From Modestobacter sp. VKM Ac-2986 (lineage in GTDB: Bacteria > Actinomycetota > Actinomycetes > Mycobacteriales > Geodermatophilaceae), in assembly GCF_026967795.1 (NCBI RefSeq), contig NZ_JAPVBH010000008.1, positions 151,633 to 215,632 of the forward strand: a stretch of 64,000 bases of DNA, written 5' to 3'. This document shows, piece after piece, positions 1 through 9,649 of this stretch. Every line of letters begins with the position of its first letter. Within the stretch, counting starts at the first letter, position 1. The position numbers were made by a program, and so were the translations under genes. Under the pieces are notes generated by a model. It worked only from the letters and a program-made list of their open reading frames with translations. It did not search any database and had not been told where the DNA came from.

Positions 1-234
1 CGCCAGCGGCAGCGTGGTCTCCCAGTCGCCCTCGCCGCGGCGCACCTGGTCGTCGGCGGCCACCACGACCGCCGCATCGGCGTAGCGCACCGGCTGCGCG
101 GACAGGGTCACCCCGCTCTGCAGGAACAGCGCGCTGGCCGCGACGACGACCGAGGCGAACAGCAGCGCCACGAAGGCACCGGCGAACGCGGTGGGCCGGA
201 ACCGGATCGAGGCCCGGGCCAGGCCGTTGCTCAT
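1..234 (-). CDS. ABC transporter permease (FtsX/MacB type), N-terminal part only
   Basis: This is the first 78 codons of a membrane protein that runs off the left edge. It begins MSNGLARASIRFRP, followed by a hydrophobic segment at about residues 15-40 and then the start of an extracytoplasmic region (YADAAVVVAADD). A single N-terminal helix followed by a large outside domain is typical of FtsX/MacB permeases. Its ATG overlaps the stop codon of the upstream ATPase gene (ATGA), so the two are translationally coupled and should form one exporter. The substrate is unknown. The family is inferred from the N-terminus and the partner gene. Confidence 0.75.
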   Translation of the reverse strand, partial: MSNGLARASIRFRPTAFAGAFVALLFASVVVAASALFLQSGVTLSAQPVRYADAAVVVAADDQVRRGEGDWETTLPLA

Positions 235-1049
235 CGCTGCACCCCCGCCACGGCCAGTGCGCCGGTCCCACCGGTCAGCGCGACCATCCGGTCGGCGATC
301 TCGTGCACCGAGGGGTGGGCCAGGTCGGCGACCAGCGCGCCGTCGGCGAGGAAGACCACCCGGTCGGCCACCGAGGCCGCCAGCGGGTCGTGGGTCACCA
401 TCACCACCGTCGCGCCCTCGGCGTCGACGATGCCGCGCAGCAGGCCGAGCACGTCGGCCGCCGTCCCGCTGTCCAGCGCGCCCGTGGGCTCGTCGCCGAA
501 GACGACGTCGGGCCGGCTGACCAGCGCGCGGGCGATCGCCACCCGCTGCTGCTGGCCGCCGGACAGCTCCGCCGGGCGGCGGTGCCCGTGGGCGCCCAGG
601 CCCACCCGGTCGAGCGCCGCCTGGGCGTCCCGGCGGCCGGCGGGACGGCCGGCCAGCCGCAGCGGGAGGAGCACGTTCTCCGCCGCGGTCAGCGAGGGCA
701 GCAGGTTGAACGACTGGAAGACGAAGCCGATGCGCTCGCGGCGCAGCCGGGTCAGCTCGTCCTCCGACAGCCCGGTGAGCTCGGTGCCGCCGATCCGCAC
801 CGAGCCCGACGTGGGCCGGTCCAGCCCGGCGGCCGCCTGCAGGAACGTGCTCTTGCCCGAGCCGGAGGGGCCCATCACCGCGGTGAACGACCCGCGGGGC
901 ATCCCGACCGTGACCTCGCGCAGCGCGTGCACCGTCGAGTCCCCGGAGCCGTACGTGCGGCTCACCCCGGTCAGCGAGACGACGTCGGACGTCGCGCTCC
1001 CGCCGTCCCCCGTCGTCGCGTCGCCGCGTGTCCGTCGCCAGGTCCTCAT
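231..1049 (-). CDS. ABC transporter ATP-binding protein (MacB/LolD type)
   Basis: This is the cytoplasmic ATPase of a MacB/FtsX-type exporter, about 272 residues long. A Walker A motif (GPSGSGKST), Q-loop (FVFQSFNLLPSL), signature LSGGQQQRVAIARAL, Walker B (VVFGDEPTGALD) and switch histidine (MVTHD) occur in the normal order. I chose the ATG at 1049 because GGGGAG lies about six bases upstream. A GTG nine codons earlier (1076) is in frame but has no ribosome binding site. The gene is coupled to the permease at the left edge. The residue after the Walker B glutamate region reads TGALDS, as in LolD-like proteins. The exported substrate cannot be read from the sequence. Confidence 0.93.
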   Translation of the reverse strand: MRTWRRTRGDATTGDGGSATSDVVSLTGVSRTYGSGDSTVHALREVTVGMPRGSFTAVMGPSGSGKSTFLQAAAGLDRPTSGSVRIGGTELTGLSEDELTRLRRERIGFVFQSFNLLPSLTAAENVLLPLRLAGRPAGRRDAQAALDRVGLGAHGHRRPAELSGGQQQRVAIARALVSRPDVVFGDEPTGALDSGTAADVLGLLRGIVDAEGATVVMVTHDPLAASVADRVVFLADGALVADLAHPSVHEIADRMVALTGGTGALAVAGVQR

Positions 1050-1174
1050 GAACGCTCCCCGCACCGGGCTCCGCACCCGGCCCCCTGTGGGCCGGCCGGA
1101 GCCAGGACGCCGCAGTCCGGCGCCTATACCGAGCCTCCGCCGGTGGAGGGGCGGGGACGATGCCGCCAGCAGGT

Positions 1175-1206
1175 GTCCCGGGGTCGGGCTGGCCCGACCC
1201 CGGGAC
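1175..1206. terminator. Perfect 15-bp hairpin after the glycoside hydrolase gene
   Basis: GTCCCGGGGTCGGGC (1175-1189) pairs perfectly with 1192-1206 across a 2-base loop. It lies about 45 bases past the stop codon of the minus-strand glycoside hydrolase and before the downstream ABC genes. A GC hairpin without a long U tract is a usual actinobacterial terminator form. Confidence 0.6.
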
Positions 1207-1251
1207 GTGCGGCCTGCCGGAGCAGGCGCCCCGGTCAGGACGCCCTGCGGG

Positions 1252-2655
1252 TCAGGAGCGCGAGGACGCCTGCAGCAGCCGGGCCAGCGGCTCGCGCTGG
1301 ACGCAGCGGTCGAACGCGAAGTCGCCGGCGAGTTCGGCGGCCTCGTCGGGGGTCACGCCCTGGAACACCGCCCCGAAGTCGCCGACCATCGCCTCGGCGA
1401 GCAGCACGTGCCGCACGATGCCGTGCAGCCAGCGGTGCTGGCCCCACGGGTAGGGCTGGAAGTCGGGGAACTCGCGGGCGACCAGCTCCTCGATCGGGCC
1501 GAGGACGTCGCGGACGCCGGCGTCGGTCGCCCCCCACGAGTCGACGCCCAGCCGCGCCTTCTTCTCCAGCACCGGCGCGATCCGCTGCAGGTAGGGCGCG
1601 GACGGCGGCACCGTGACCAGGCCCTGCAGACCGATGTCCTTGTAGGTCCACAGCGCCCAGCTGGCCCCGTGCTCGGCGTAGATGTCGAGCTGGTCGGTGA
1701 GCAGCTGGTACCGCATGGCGTCGCGCTCAGGGTCGCCGGTGTAGACCGGCCCGAACTCCCCCACCCAGATCGGCGTCCCGGTCTGGCGCATGTAGGCCGT
1801 CCGCTCCAGGAACGTCTGCTCGACGACGTCGCGGTCGACGAACTTCCCGCGGCTGACGCCGGGGTAGGGGCCGCCGTCGACGAAGCCGGGCAGCGCGTAG
1901 TCGTGCGCGGTGTAGACGGTGTTGGGCAGCGGGTCACCGAGCTGGTCGAACTGGGTGGAGTACCGGTTGCCGTCCAGGAACAGCACGTGCCGGGGGTCGA
2001 CCGCGCGGATCGCCTTCTCCAGCCGCCGGTAGAACGGGCCGATCGCCTCGCCGACGGCGTCGCCGGGCTCGTTGACCGGGTTGTAGCCGGCCACCCACGG
2101 GTTGTCCTGGTAGTGGTCGGCGAGGGCCTCCCACAGTCCGACGACGCGGTCCTGGAAGTGGCGGTGGGTCCAGAAGTGCGCCCAGTGCGTGGGGTTGTCG
2201 CTGTGCCAGTGCTGGTTCTGGGCACCGGGGACGGCGTGCAGGTCCAGGATCGAGTAGATGCCCGCGCGAGCGCAGGCCTCCACCGCCTGGTCGAGGCGAC
2301 GGAAGCCCTCCTCCTTCAGCTCACCGGGCCGGTCGTCGTCCTCGAAGTGCCGGTAGCTGAACGGGATGCGCACGCAGTTCAGGCCCAGCGAGGCCAGGTG
2401 CTCGGCGTCGGCGTCGGTGAAGAAGTCGGTGAGGAAGCGGTCGAAGAACCGCTGGTAGCCCTCCTCGCCGAGCGCGGCGCGCAGCACCGTGCGCTGCTGG
2501 GACTCCGTCCCCGGGTAGCCGGTGATGAAGTTCTCCATGTTCATCCAGCCGCCCAGGCCCACTCCGCGCAGCACGACGGGGCTGCCGTCGGGCAGCACCA
2601 GCCGGTCGCCGTCGACCTGGAGGATCCCGTCGTCCACTCTGGGTGCGTTGCTCAC
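1252..2655 (-). CDS. Glycoside hydrolase family 5 (cellulase-like) protein
   Basis: This is a 467-residue cytoplasmic-looking protein of the GH5 (TIM-barrel, retaining) superfamily. It opens with a strand-rich segment (LPDGSPVVLRGVGLGGW). It has NEPGD with the presumed acid/base Glu196 and IWVGEFGP with the presumed nucleophile Glu300, plus the RIPFSYRHF and HDYALP motifs common in this clan. There is no signal peptide, which is unusual for a secreted cellulase and suggests action on an intracellular oligosaccharide or glycoside. The GTG at 2655 is preferred because the reading frame further upstream (to 5028) runs antisense to the acyl-CoA synthetase and has no family character. The precise substrate is unknown. 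Confidence 0.85.
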   Translation of the reverse strand: MSNAPRVDDGILQVDGDRLVLPDGSPVVLRGVGLGGWMNMENFITGYPGTESQQRTVLRAALGEEGYQRFFDRFLTDFFTDADAEHLASLGLNCVRIPFSYRHFEDDDRPGELKEEGFRRLDQAVEACARAGIYSILDLHAVPGAQNQHWHSDNPTHWAHFWTHRHFQDRVVGLWEALADHYQDNPWVAGYNPVNEPGDAVGEAIGPFYRRLEKAIRAVDPRHVLFLDGNRYSTQFDQLGDPLPNTVYTAHDYALPGFVDGGPYPGVSRGKFVDRDVVEQTFLERTAYMRQTGTPIWVGEFGPVYTGDPERDAMRYQLLTDQLDIYAEHGASWALWTYKDIGLQGLVTVPPSAPYLQRIAPVLEKKARLGVDSWGATDAGVRDVLGPIEELVAREFPDFQPYPWGQHRWLHGIVRHVLLAEAMVGDFGAVFQGVTPDEAAELAGDFAFDRCVQREPLARLLQASSRS

Positions 2656-2670
2656 GGCCACCAGTAGATC

Positions 2671-4317
<1,647 letters not shown>

Positions 4318-4323
4318 CACACC

Positions 4324-4387
4324 GGGGCGAGCCTCCGGCCCCGTCCAGAGGCTCGCCCCGAGCTCGCGAGGGGTGAGGGGGACGGGG
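4324..4387. terminator. Composite hairpin between convergent genes (dispersed element, copy 1)
   Basis: Two overlapping foldings are visible. GGGGCGAGCCTC (4324-4335) pairs perfectly with 4348-4359, and CCCCGTCC (4339-4346) pairs with GGACGGGG (4380-4387). The core GAGCTCGCGA and the segment TCCTTCGTCA, which contains the stop codon of the minus-strand rhodanese gene, recur near 8365 and 11210. It most likely terminates both convergent genes. Confidence 0.65.
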
Positions 4388-4394
4388 TCCTTCG

Positions 4395-4739
4395 TCAGAC
4401 GACGTAGGGCGGGCGGCCGGTCTCGCTGACCATGGGGCGGCCGGCGGCGTCCCACTCGCCCATGCCGCCGCCGACGTTCACCGCGTCGTAGCCGTTCTGG
4501 TTCAGCCAGGCCGCGACCCGGGCGGAGCGTCCGCCGCCGCGGCAGGTGACGTAGAGCGGGTCGCCCTCGGGCAGCTCGTCGAGCCGGGCCGGGACCTCGC
4601 CCATCGGGATGTGCGTGGCGCCCTCGACGTGGCCGGCGGCCCACTCGTCGTCCTCGCGCACGTCCAGGACGACGGCGTCGGCGGGGACCTCGGCGGCGGG
4701 GACGGTCGGCACCTGCTGGGGCATCATCACGCGGTCCAT
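4395..4739 (-). CDS. Rhodanese-like domain protein
   Basis: A 114-residue single-domain rhodanese. These transfer sulfane sulfur, or act as persulfide carriers, in the cytoplasm. The active-site loop CRGGGRSA carries the expected cysteine (Cys66). The CH2A-type motif VLDVREDDEWAAGHVEGATHIP precedes it. The domain is complete and close to the minimal family length. The start could be either ATG at 4739 or the MM pair four codons later; no ribosome binding site decides. It converges on the acyl-CoA synthetase across the composite hairpin. The sulfur acceptor is unknown. Confidence 0.85.
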   Translation of the reverse strand: MDRVMMPQQVPTVPAAEVPADAVVLDVREDDEWAAGHVEGATHIPMGEVPARLDELPEGDPLYVTCRGGGRSARVAAWLNQNGYDAVNVGGGMGEWDAAGRPMVSETGRPPYVV

Positions 4740-4810
4740 CGTGGCACGCAGCGCAGCCGCGCCGCCGCGTTGCGGCCGGGCTCACACCCGCCCCTGCCAG
4801 GATGGCGACG

Positions 4811-5326
4811 ATGTCCACTGCCCTCCCGGCCCCCGTCCGGGAACCCGCCTGGTCGCTGTCCCGCTCGGCGATCAGCCTCTGGGTCGCCCAGGGGGTGGTC
4901 GCCACGGTCGTCGAGGCGCTGGTGGTCGCCGCGCTCATCGTGTTCGTCCCGTCCGACGCCGGCCTGTGGACGGTCCTGGTGCGCTGGGTCGCCCCGGTGG
5001 TCGTGCTGGTCACCGCCGTGGTCGACATCGGTGTGCAGCCGCGGCTGCGCTACCGGGTGCACCGCTGGGAGGTCACCGCCGACGCCGTCTACACCCTCAC
5101 CGGCTGGCTGAACCGGACCTGGACGCTGGTGCCGATCAGCCGCATCCAGACCGTCGACGTCAACCGCGGCCTGGTCCAGCAGCTGTTCGGACTGGCCACC
5201 GTGGCGGTGCTGACCGCCTCGTCGCAGGGCACCGTGCGCATCCCGCACCTGGAGGTGGAGGTGGCCCGCCGCGTCGCGGAGGACCTCGCCCGGCGGGCGG
5301 AGCAGGTGCGGGACGAGGCCACGTGA
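4811..5326 (+). CDS. PH domain-containing membrane protein (YdbS-like)
   Basis: About 171 residues. Two hydrophobic helices (about residues 22-45 and 56-75) are followed by a bacterial PH (bPH2, DUF304) domain containing RYRVHRWEVTADAVYTLTGWLNRTWTLVPISRIQTVDV. Such proteins occur in pairs with a larger YdbT-like partner, as here. The start at 4811 has AGG seven bases upstream, while the ATG three codons earlier does not. The stop codon overlaps the GTG of the next gene (GTGA), so the two products probably form a membrane complex. The Bacillus YdbS/YdbT pair has been linked to resistance to antimicrobial compounds; whether that applies here is inference. Confidence 0.8.
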   Translation: MSTALPAPVREPAWSLSRSAISLWVAQGVVATVVEALVVAALIVFVPSDAGLWTVLVRWVAPVVVLVTAVVDIGVQPRLRYRVHRWEVTADAVYTLTGWLNRTWTLVPISRIQTVDVNRGLVQQLFGLATVAVLTASSQGTVRIPHLEVEVARRVAEDLARRAEQVRDEAT

Positions 5327-6801
5327 CCGACCCGGCCGCCCTGACCGGGCAGCGCACCTCCCGCTGGGTGCTGCTGCTGCACACGATCACGTTCCGGCAG
5401 GCCCGGGCGCTGGTGCCGGCGGTCCTGGCGCTGGGCGCCACCCGCGGTTTCGACGGCGGCACGGTCACCGTCGTCGCGCTGGTCGTCGGGGTGACCCTGC
5501 TGTCGCTGCTGTGGGCGGCGCTGTCGTGGTGGCGGTTCAGCTACGCGGTCGGGGAGACCTCGGTGGTGGTGACCCGCGGGCTGCTGTCCCGGTCGGTGCG
5601 CACCGTGCCGCTGGACCGCGTCCGCGGTGTGGAGATCGAGGCCCCGGCGCTGCACCGGCTGTTCGGGCTGGTTCGGGTGGAGGTGGACGCGGCGGCGGGG
5701 TCGGCGGGCGCCACGGGCGAGGAGCTCGTGGTCGACGGGGTGTCCCGCGCCGAGGGCGACCGGCTGCGGGCCCGGTTGCTGGCCCGCCGGGCCGTGCTGG
5801 TCGACGCCGCCGGCGCCGGGGACGTGGCCGCGCCGGTCGAGGAGCCCGAGGAGGTCGTCACCCGCTTCGATCCGCGCTGGCTGCTCTACTCGCCGCTGGT
5901 CGGCGGCTACCTCGCCGTGCCGCTGGCCGCGTTCGGCGCGCTGTTCCGGCTGCTCGAGGAGGTGCCCGACCGGTTCGTGCCCGACCTCGACCGGCCCGGG
6001 CTCCCCGACGGGACGCTCGCGGCGCTGGTGCTGGCCGGCGGGCTGGTGCTGCTGGTCGTCGGCTCGATCGCCGGCAGCGCGGTGGTGAACTGGCGCTTCC
6101 GGCTGGTGCGCCGCGGCGGGTCGCTCATCGCCACCCGCGGGCTGGTCACCCGGCGGCACACCGAGCTGGAGATCGACCGGATCCGCGGCTGCACGGTCAG
6201 CCAGGGCGTGGGCATGCGCCTGGTGGGGGCCGCCCGGGCCAGCGCACTGGTCACCGGCCTCGGGGACGCCGCCCGCCGGGGCCAGCTGCTGCCCCTGGGG
6301 CCGCAGGACCAGGCATGGGCGCTGGCCGACCGGCTGGTCGAGCGCACCGGGCCGCTGCGGCGTCACCCGGCCGCGGCGCGGCGGCGGTCGGTCGTGCGCG
6401 GCGTCGTCCCCGGCGTCCTGGTGCTCGTCGCGGGCGTCGTGCTGACCGTCCTCGCCGGCTGGTGGCCGCTGCTGGTGACCGGTGCGGTGCTCACCGGGCT
6501 CGGCGTCCCGCTCGGGCTGGCCCGCCACGCCGCCACCGGGCACGCCACCGGGCCACGGTCGTTCGCGGTGCGCTCGGGCTGGCTGGTGCGCGAGCACGTG
6601 GTCCTGCAGCGCCGGGCCGTGGTGGGCTGGCAGGTGCGCCAGTCGTTCACCCAGCGCCGGGGCGGCCTGGCCACCGTGCTGGCCTGCGTGGGGGCCGGCA
6701 GCGGTGGCTACGCCGCCCGGGACATGGCCGCCGACGAGGCCGCGGACTTCGCCCGCGCGGCCTCCGGCGCCTGGGCCGACACCCTCGACCCGGCCAGGTA
6801 G
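5323..6801 (+). CDS. Large PH domain-containing membrane protein (YdbT-like)
   Basis: A 492-residue membrane protein with repeated units of paired hydrophobic helices followed by a bPH2 domain. The first domain contains FSYAVGETSVVVTRGLLSRSVRTVPLDRVRGVEI, the second FRLVRRGGSLIATRGLVTRRHTELEIDRIRGCTV, and a third, RSGWLVREHVVLQRRAVVGWQVRQS, follows a further helix pair. Length and three-domain design match YdbT. It starts with a GTG that overlaps the stop of the preceding small PH protein. The frame upstream of 5323 is antisense or non-coding and was excluded. The function is not established for the family in this phylum. Confidence 0.82.
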   Translation: MTDPAALTGQRTSRWVLLLHTITFRQARALVPAVLALGATRGFDGGTVTVVALVVGVTLLSLLWAALSWWRFSYAVGETSVVVTRGLLSRSVRTVPLDRVRGVEIEAPALHRLFGLVRVEVDAAAGSAGATGEELVVDGVSRAEGDRLRARLLARRAVLVDAAGAGDVAAPVEEPEEVVTRFDPRWLLYSPLVGGYLAVPLAAFGALFRLLEEVPDRFVPDLDRPGLPDGTLAALVLAGGLVLLVVGSIAGSAVVNWRFRLVRRGGSLIATRGLVTRRHTELEIDRIRGCTVSQGVGMRLVGAARASALVTGLGDAARRGQLLPLGPQDQAWALADRLVERTGPLRRHPAAARRRSVVRGVVPGVLVLVAGVVLTVLAGWWPLLVTGAVLTGLGVPLGLARHAATGHATGPRSFAVRSGWLVREHVVLQRRAVVGWQVRQSFTQRRGGLATVLACVGAGSGGYAARDMAADEAADFARAASGAWADTLDPAR

Positions 6802-6892
6802 CCGCCCGCGGCACACGACTGGGCACAACAGAACCGTCCGGTCCGGGAGTGTGCGGCGTACCGGCGGGTAACCGGGCAGCGATGCCCTCCGC

Positions 6893-7588
6893 TCAGCGCC
6901 CTCCGTCCGCCACGTCCGCGACCAGGCCCACGCGCCCGGCCAGCGCCGCGGCCTCCACCCGCGTGGACACCCGGAGCTGGCGCAGCAGGTTGGCCACCAG
7001 CCGCTTCACCGTGCGGTCGGAGACGTGCAGCGTCGTGGCGATGTCGACGGTGCTGGTGCCGGCCGCGACGAGCTTCCACAACCGCCGGTCGTCGGCGGAC
7101 AGGTTCGCGGCGATGCCCTGGTCGTCGGTGGGGGCCGCGTCGTCGAGCAGCTGGCGCAGCAGCGACTCCGGGATCACCGACCAGCCGTCGAGCACCGCGA
7201 GCAGCGGGCGCACCAGCGCCTCGGGGCTGGTGGTCTTGGGCAGGAACGCACTCGCCCCGGCCCGCAGCGCCTCCAGCGCCGCGTCGGCCTCGGCCAACCC
7301 GGACAGCGCGACGATCCGCACCATCGGCTGCGTCCGGCGGATCGCCGCGATCGCCCTGGTCCCCCCGGGCGGGGGCATGTGCAGGTCGACGATCGCGACG
7401 TCGGCGTTGTGCCGGCGCACCAGCGCCGCGGCCGCCGAGGCGTCGTCCGTCGTTCCCACGACACGCACCCGCCCGTCACTCTCGGGGGGCAGGAGCAGTT
7501 CCAGTCCCCGGCTGAACAAGGGGTGGTCGTCCACGACCACCACGTCCACGGGGGGCCGGTGCCCAGCCTCGGCGTCAGCGCCCTCCAC
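6893..7588 (-). CDS. NarL/FixJ-family response regulator
   Basis: 231 residues. The N-terminal receiver domain has the acidic pair DD (in VVVVDDHPL), the phosphoacceptor Asp68 (VAIVDLHMP) and the conserved lysine in FLPKTTSP. A C-terminal LuxR-type helix-turn-helix follows (LSADDRRLWKLVAAGTSTVD... VSDRTVKRLVANLL). The GTG at 7588 is preceded by AGGGGAG at good spacing. It is divergent from the soluble kinase at 7649 with only 60 bases between the starts, which suggests they form a pair. The HTH lacks the usual LTxRE opening (it reads LSADDRR) but keeps the recognition helix. Confidence 0.88.
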   Translation of the reverse strand: MEGADAEAGHRPPVDVVVVDDHPLFSRGLELLLPPESDGRVRVVGTTDDASAAAALVRRHNADVAIVDLHMPPPGGTRAIAAIRRTQPMVRIVALSGLAEADAALEALRAGASAFLPKTTSPEALVRPLLAVLDGWSVIPESLLRQLLDDAAPTDDQGIAANLSADDRRLWKLVAAGTSTVDIATTLHVSDRTVKRLVANLLRQLRVSTRVEAAALAGRVGLVADVADGGR

Positions 7589-7648
7589 GTCACTCCCCTG
7601 GTCCGTTGCGCCCGGCGTGGCTGACCGACCGCTCCACTGGAGGTGCCC

Positions 7649-8365
7649 GTGACCCTCGCTGCCGACACACGACCCGCTGCCCTGCCCGGACTGTTCACCG
7701 ACCTGCTGCGCGTCGTGCGCAGCAGGCTCCCGCACGCCGCCCCGCAGGCGGTGAGCACCGGCGACGCGCTGGTGCGCGCCATGTGCCACGACATGCGCAG
7801 CCCGCTGGCCGCGCTGGAGTCGGTGCTGGACCGGCTCGACCCCGACGACCCCCGTGGCCCGGAGATGCTGGAGCTCGCCCGCGCGCAGGCCCACCACCTC
7901 GCCTCCATGCTGCGCACCGCCGACGCCACCGGCGGGGCCACCGAGCGCCGGGGCGTGCGCACCCTGGGCGACGTGGTGCGCGCCTCCGTGGCCGCCTCCG
8001 GCCTGCCGCCCCATCAGCTCGACCTGCGGCTGGACGACGCCGCGGTCGACGTCACGGTCGGCGACGCGCGGGTGCAGCGCATCCTGACCAACCTGCTGGA
8101 GAACGCCCACCGGCACGGCCGGGGACGACGGGTGACGCTGCGGGCGGACTGCCGGGGCGACTGGGTCGACCTCTCCCTCACCCAGCCCGGGGTGCCCGCC
8201 GACCGCGTGCTCGGTCACCTGAGCCGCACCACCCCGCCGGTCGACCTGACCGGGCTGGGGCTGTGGTCGGTGCAGCGGCAGACCCGTGAGCTGGGCGGCC
8301 GGCTGGCCTGGAGCCAGGGCGAGGACGGCGACTTCACGCTCGTGGTCCGCCTGCCCGACCGCTGA
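7649..8365 (+). CDS. Soluble sensor histidine kinase, short
   Basis: 238 residues with no membrane segment and no sensor domain. An H-box with His47 (AMCHDMRSPLAAL) is followed by a dimerisation helix, an N-box (NLLENAHRHGRG) and a degenerate ATP lid (LTGLGLWSVQRQTRELGGRLAW). The G-boxes are weak: the usual DxGxG is replaced by LTQPGVPAD, so catalytic competence is uncertain. GGAGG lies five bases before the GTG at 7649, which decides against the GTG two codons earlier. The partner is probably the divergent regulator at 6893-7588. The stop codon lies at the start of a dispersed hairpin element. Confidence 0.8.
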   Translation: MTLAADTRPAALPGLFTDLLRVVRSRLPHAAPQAVSTGDALVRAMCHDMRSPLAALESVLDRLDPDDPRGPEMLELARAQAHHLASMLRTADATGGATERRGVRTLGDVVRASVAASGLPPHQLDLRLDDAAVDVTVGDARVQRILTNLLENAHRHGRGRRVTLRADCRGDWVDLSLTQPGVPADRVLGHLSRTTPPVDLTGLGLWSVQRQTRELGGRLAWSQGEDGDFTLVVRLPDR

Positions 8366-8378
8366 CGAAGTCGAAGGA

Positions 8379-8429
8379 CCCCCTTGCCCCCCACCGCTCG
8401 CGAGCTCGCGGCGGGACCCTGCAAGGGGG
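8379..8429. terminator. Composite hairpin (dispersed element, copy 2)
   Basis: CCCCCTTGC (8379-8387) pairs with GCAAGGGGG (8421-8429). The intervening segment contains the core GCTCGCGAGC. It follows the kinase stop codon directly, in the arrangement TGACGAAG..GGACCCC. The same plan recurs near 4324, 11155 and, shortened, at 32410. A bidirectional terminator between the kinase and the convergent TetR gene is likely. Confidence 0.6.
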
Positions 8430-8444
8430 CCGGGGGCCGAACCG

Positions 8445-9050
8445 TCAGGCGCGGAGTGCGTGCAGGTGGGCGGTGAGGACGTCGGTGGCCCAGTCGGTCG
8501 GGGCGCCGGCGTCCTGGCGGACGAGGTGCAGGGCGAGCCCGTCGACGAGCGCGTGCAGGCGGCGGGCCTCGACGGGCAGGTCCAGGGACGAGGGCGCCCA
8601 GCCCGCCTCCACGAGCGACCCGATCAGCCGCAGGCTGGCCTCGGCCAGCTCCCGGTGCGCGGTGTCGTACACCTCCCGCAGCGCGCCGCCCCCGACGGCC
8701 AGCGAGCCCAGGTGGAGGAAGACCTCCATCTCCAGCCGCCGCTCGGCGTCCAGCGGGAGCAGCTCGAGCAGGACGGCGGTCTGCGGGCCCGGCGCCGGGG
8801 CGGTGAGGTCGAGTGCACCGATCCGCTCCCGCACCCGGCGGGCCACCAGCTCCAGCGAGAAGACCAGCAGCGCGTCCTGGGTGGGGAACGCCCGGCGCAG
8901 CGAGCCGGTGGCCAGGCCCGCCTCGGCCGCCACCGTGCGCACCGAGAGCGCGCCGACCCCGCGGCCGGACAGCACCCGCCAGGCGGCCTCGGCGACCTCC
9001 ACCTCACGCGCGGCGTGGTCGATGAGCCTGGGCACCCCCGGAATGTACAC
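8445..9050 (-). CDS. TetR/AcrR-family transcriptional regulator
   Basis: 201 residues. An N-terminal TetR helix-turn-helix (VAEAAWRVLSGRGVGALSVRTVAAEAGLATGSLRRAFPTQDALLVF) is followed by an all-helical ligand-binding domain, complete to the C-terminus. The GTG at 9050 has no clear ribosome binding site; a GTG at 9035, five codons in, is an alternative. It is divergent from a membrane protein gene at 9104. The intergenic direct repeats CGTGCTAACTTG and CGTGCCAACAAG are a possible operator, so it probably represses itself and its neighbour. Confidence 0.87.
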   Translation of the reverse strand: MYIPGVPRLIDHAAREVEVAEAAWRVLSGRGVGALSVRTVAAEAGLATGSLRRAFPTQDALLVFSLELVARRVRERIGALDLTAPAPGPQTAVLLELLPLDAERRLEMEVFLHLGSLAVGGGALREVYDTAHRELAEASLRLIGSLVEAGWAPSSLDLPVEARRLHALVDGLALHLVRQDAGAPTDWATDVLTAHLHALRA

Positions 9051-9052
9051 AG

Positions 9053-9092
9053 TCGTGCTAACTTGCTGCGTGTGAACACACTCGTGCCAACA
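9053..9092. promoter_or_regulatory. Possible TetR operator: spaced direct repeat with a central palindrome
   Basis: Two near-identical half-elements, TCGTGCTAACTTG and TCGTGCCAACAAG, flank the palindrome TGTGAACACA. The element sits over the -10 (TAACTT, 9059-9064) of the rightward promoter and just upstream of the TetR start. Function is inferred from position only. Confidence 0.4.
9059..9064 (+). promoter_or_regulatory. Candidate -10 box TAACTT for a leaderless transcript
   Basis: TAACTT ends seven bases before the GTG at 9072. This is the same spacing seen at other leaderless-looking starts in this window. It would drive the 11-codon ORF and the membrane protein gene coupled to it. Confidence 0.4.
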
Positions 9093-9107
9093 AGCGGGCC
9101 GTCGTGA
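9072..9107 (+). CDS. Putative 11-residue leader ORF, leaderless
   Basis: GTG-initiated mini-ORF encoding MNTLVPTSGPS. It begins seven bases after a TAACTT -10-like box, and its TGA overlaps the GTG of the following membrane protein gene (GTGA). The membrane protein itself has no good ribosome binding site, so translating this short ORF could deliver ribosomes to it. This is a positional argument; the peptide has no recognisable motif. Confidence 0.35.
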   Translation: MNTLVPTSGPS

Positions 9108-9649
9108 TCCTGGCCGTGATCGTCGCGTGCGAGATCGGCTTCTGGGTCGCGGTCCTGGGCGGGCTGGCGGCCCGGTACCTGCTGCGCGCCCGCCGGCTCA
9201 GCGTCGTCCTGCTGGTGGCAGCACCACTGCTGGACGTCGTCCTGCTGGTGGCCACCGCGGTGCACCTGCGGTCCGGGGCGACGGCGTCGCTCGAGCACGG
9301 GCTCGCCGCGCTCTACATCGGCTTCTCGGTCGCCTACGGCCACCGGCTGGTGCAGTGGGCCGACGTCCGGTTCGCGCACCGCTTCGCCGGCGGTCCGGCC
9401 CCGGTCAGGCTCACCGGCGCCGCGTACACCCGCGCCTGCTGGGGCGACGTCGGCCGGACGGCGCTCGCGGTGGGCATCGCCGGCGCCGTCCTGCTCGGCC
9501 TGATCGCCCTCGTGGACGCCCCCGAGCGCACCGAGGCGCTCCGGGCGGAGTTCCCGCTGCTGGCGCTGATCATGGGTCTCGAGCTGCTGTGGGCGGTCAG
9601 CTACACGGTCTGGCCGCGGCGTCCTGCGGGGGTCCCGGCCGGCCGCTGA
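9104..9649 (+). CDS. Integral membrane protein of unknown function
   Basis: 181 residues with four predicted membrane helices, at about residues 2-24, 32-50, 110-135 and 148-168. Between the pairs lies a conserved-looking loop with HRLVQWADVRFAHRF. I do not recognise the family. It is divergent from a TetR regulator and probably under its control. It is coupled to a candidate leader ORF by a GTGA overlap. By analogy with TetR-membrane-protein pairs it could handle a small hydrophobic compound, but nothing in the sequence proves this. Confidence 0.7.
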   Translation: MILAVIVACEIGFWVAVLGGLAARYLLRARRLSVVLLVAAPLLDVVLLVATAVHLRSGATASLEHGLAALYIGFSVAYGHRLVQWADVRFAHRFAGGPAPVRLTGAAYTRACWGDVGRTALAVGIAGAVLLGLIALVDAPERTEALRAEFPLLALIMGLELLWAVSYTVWPRRPAGVPAGR

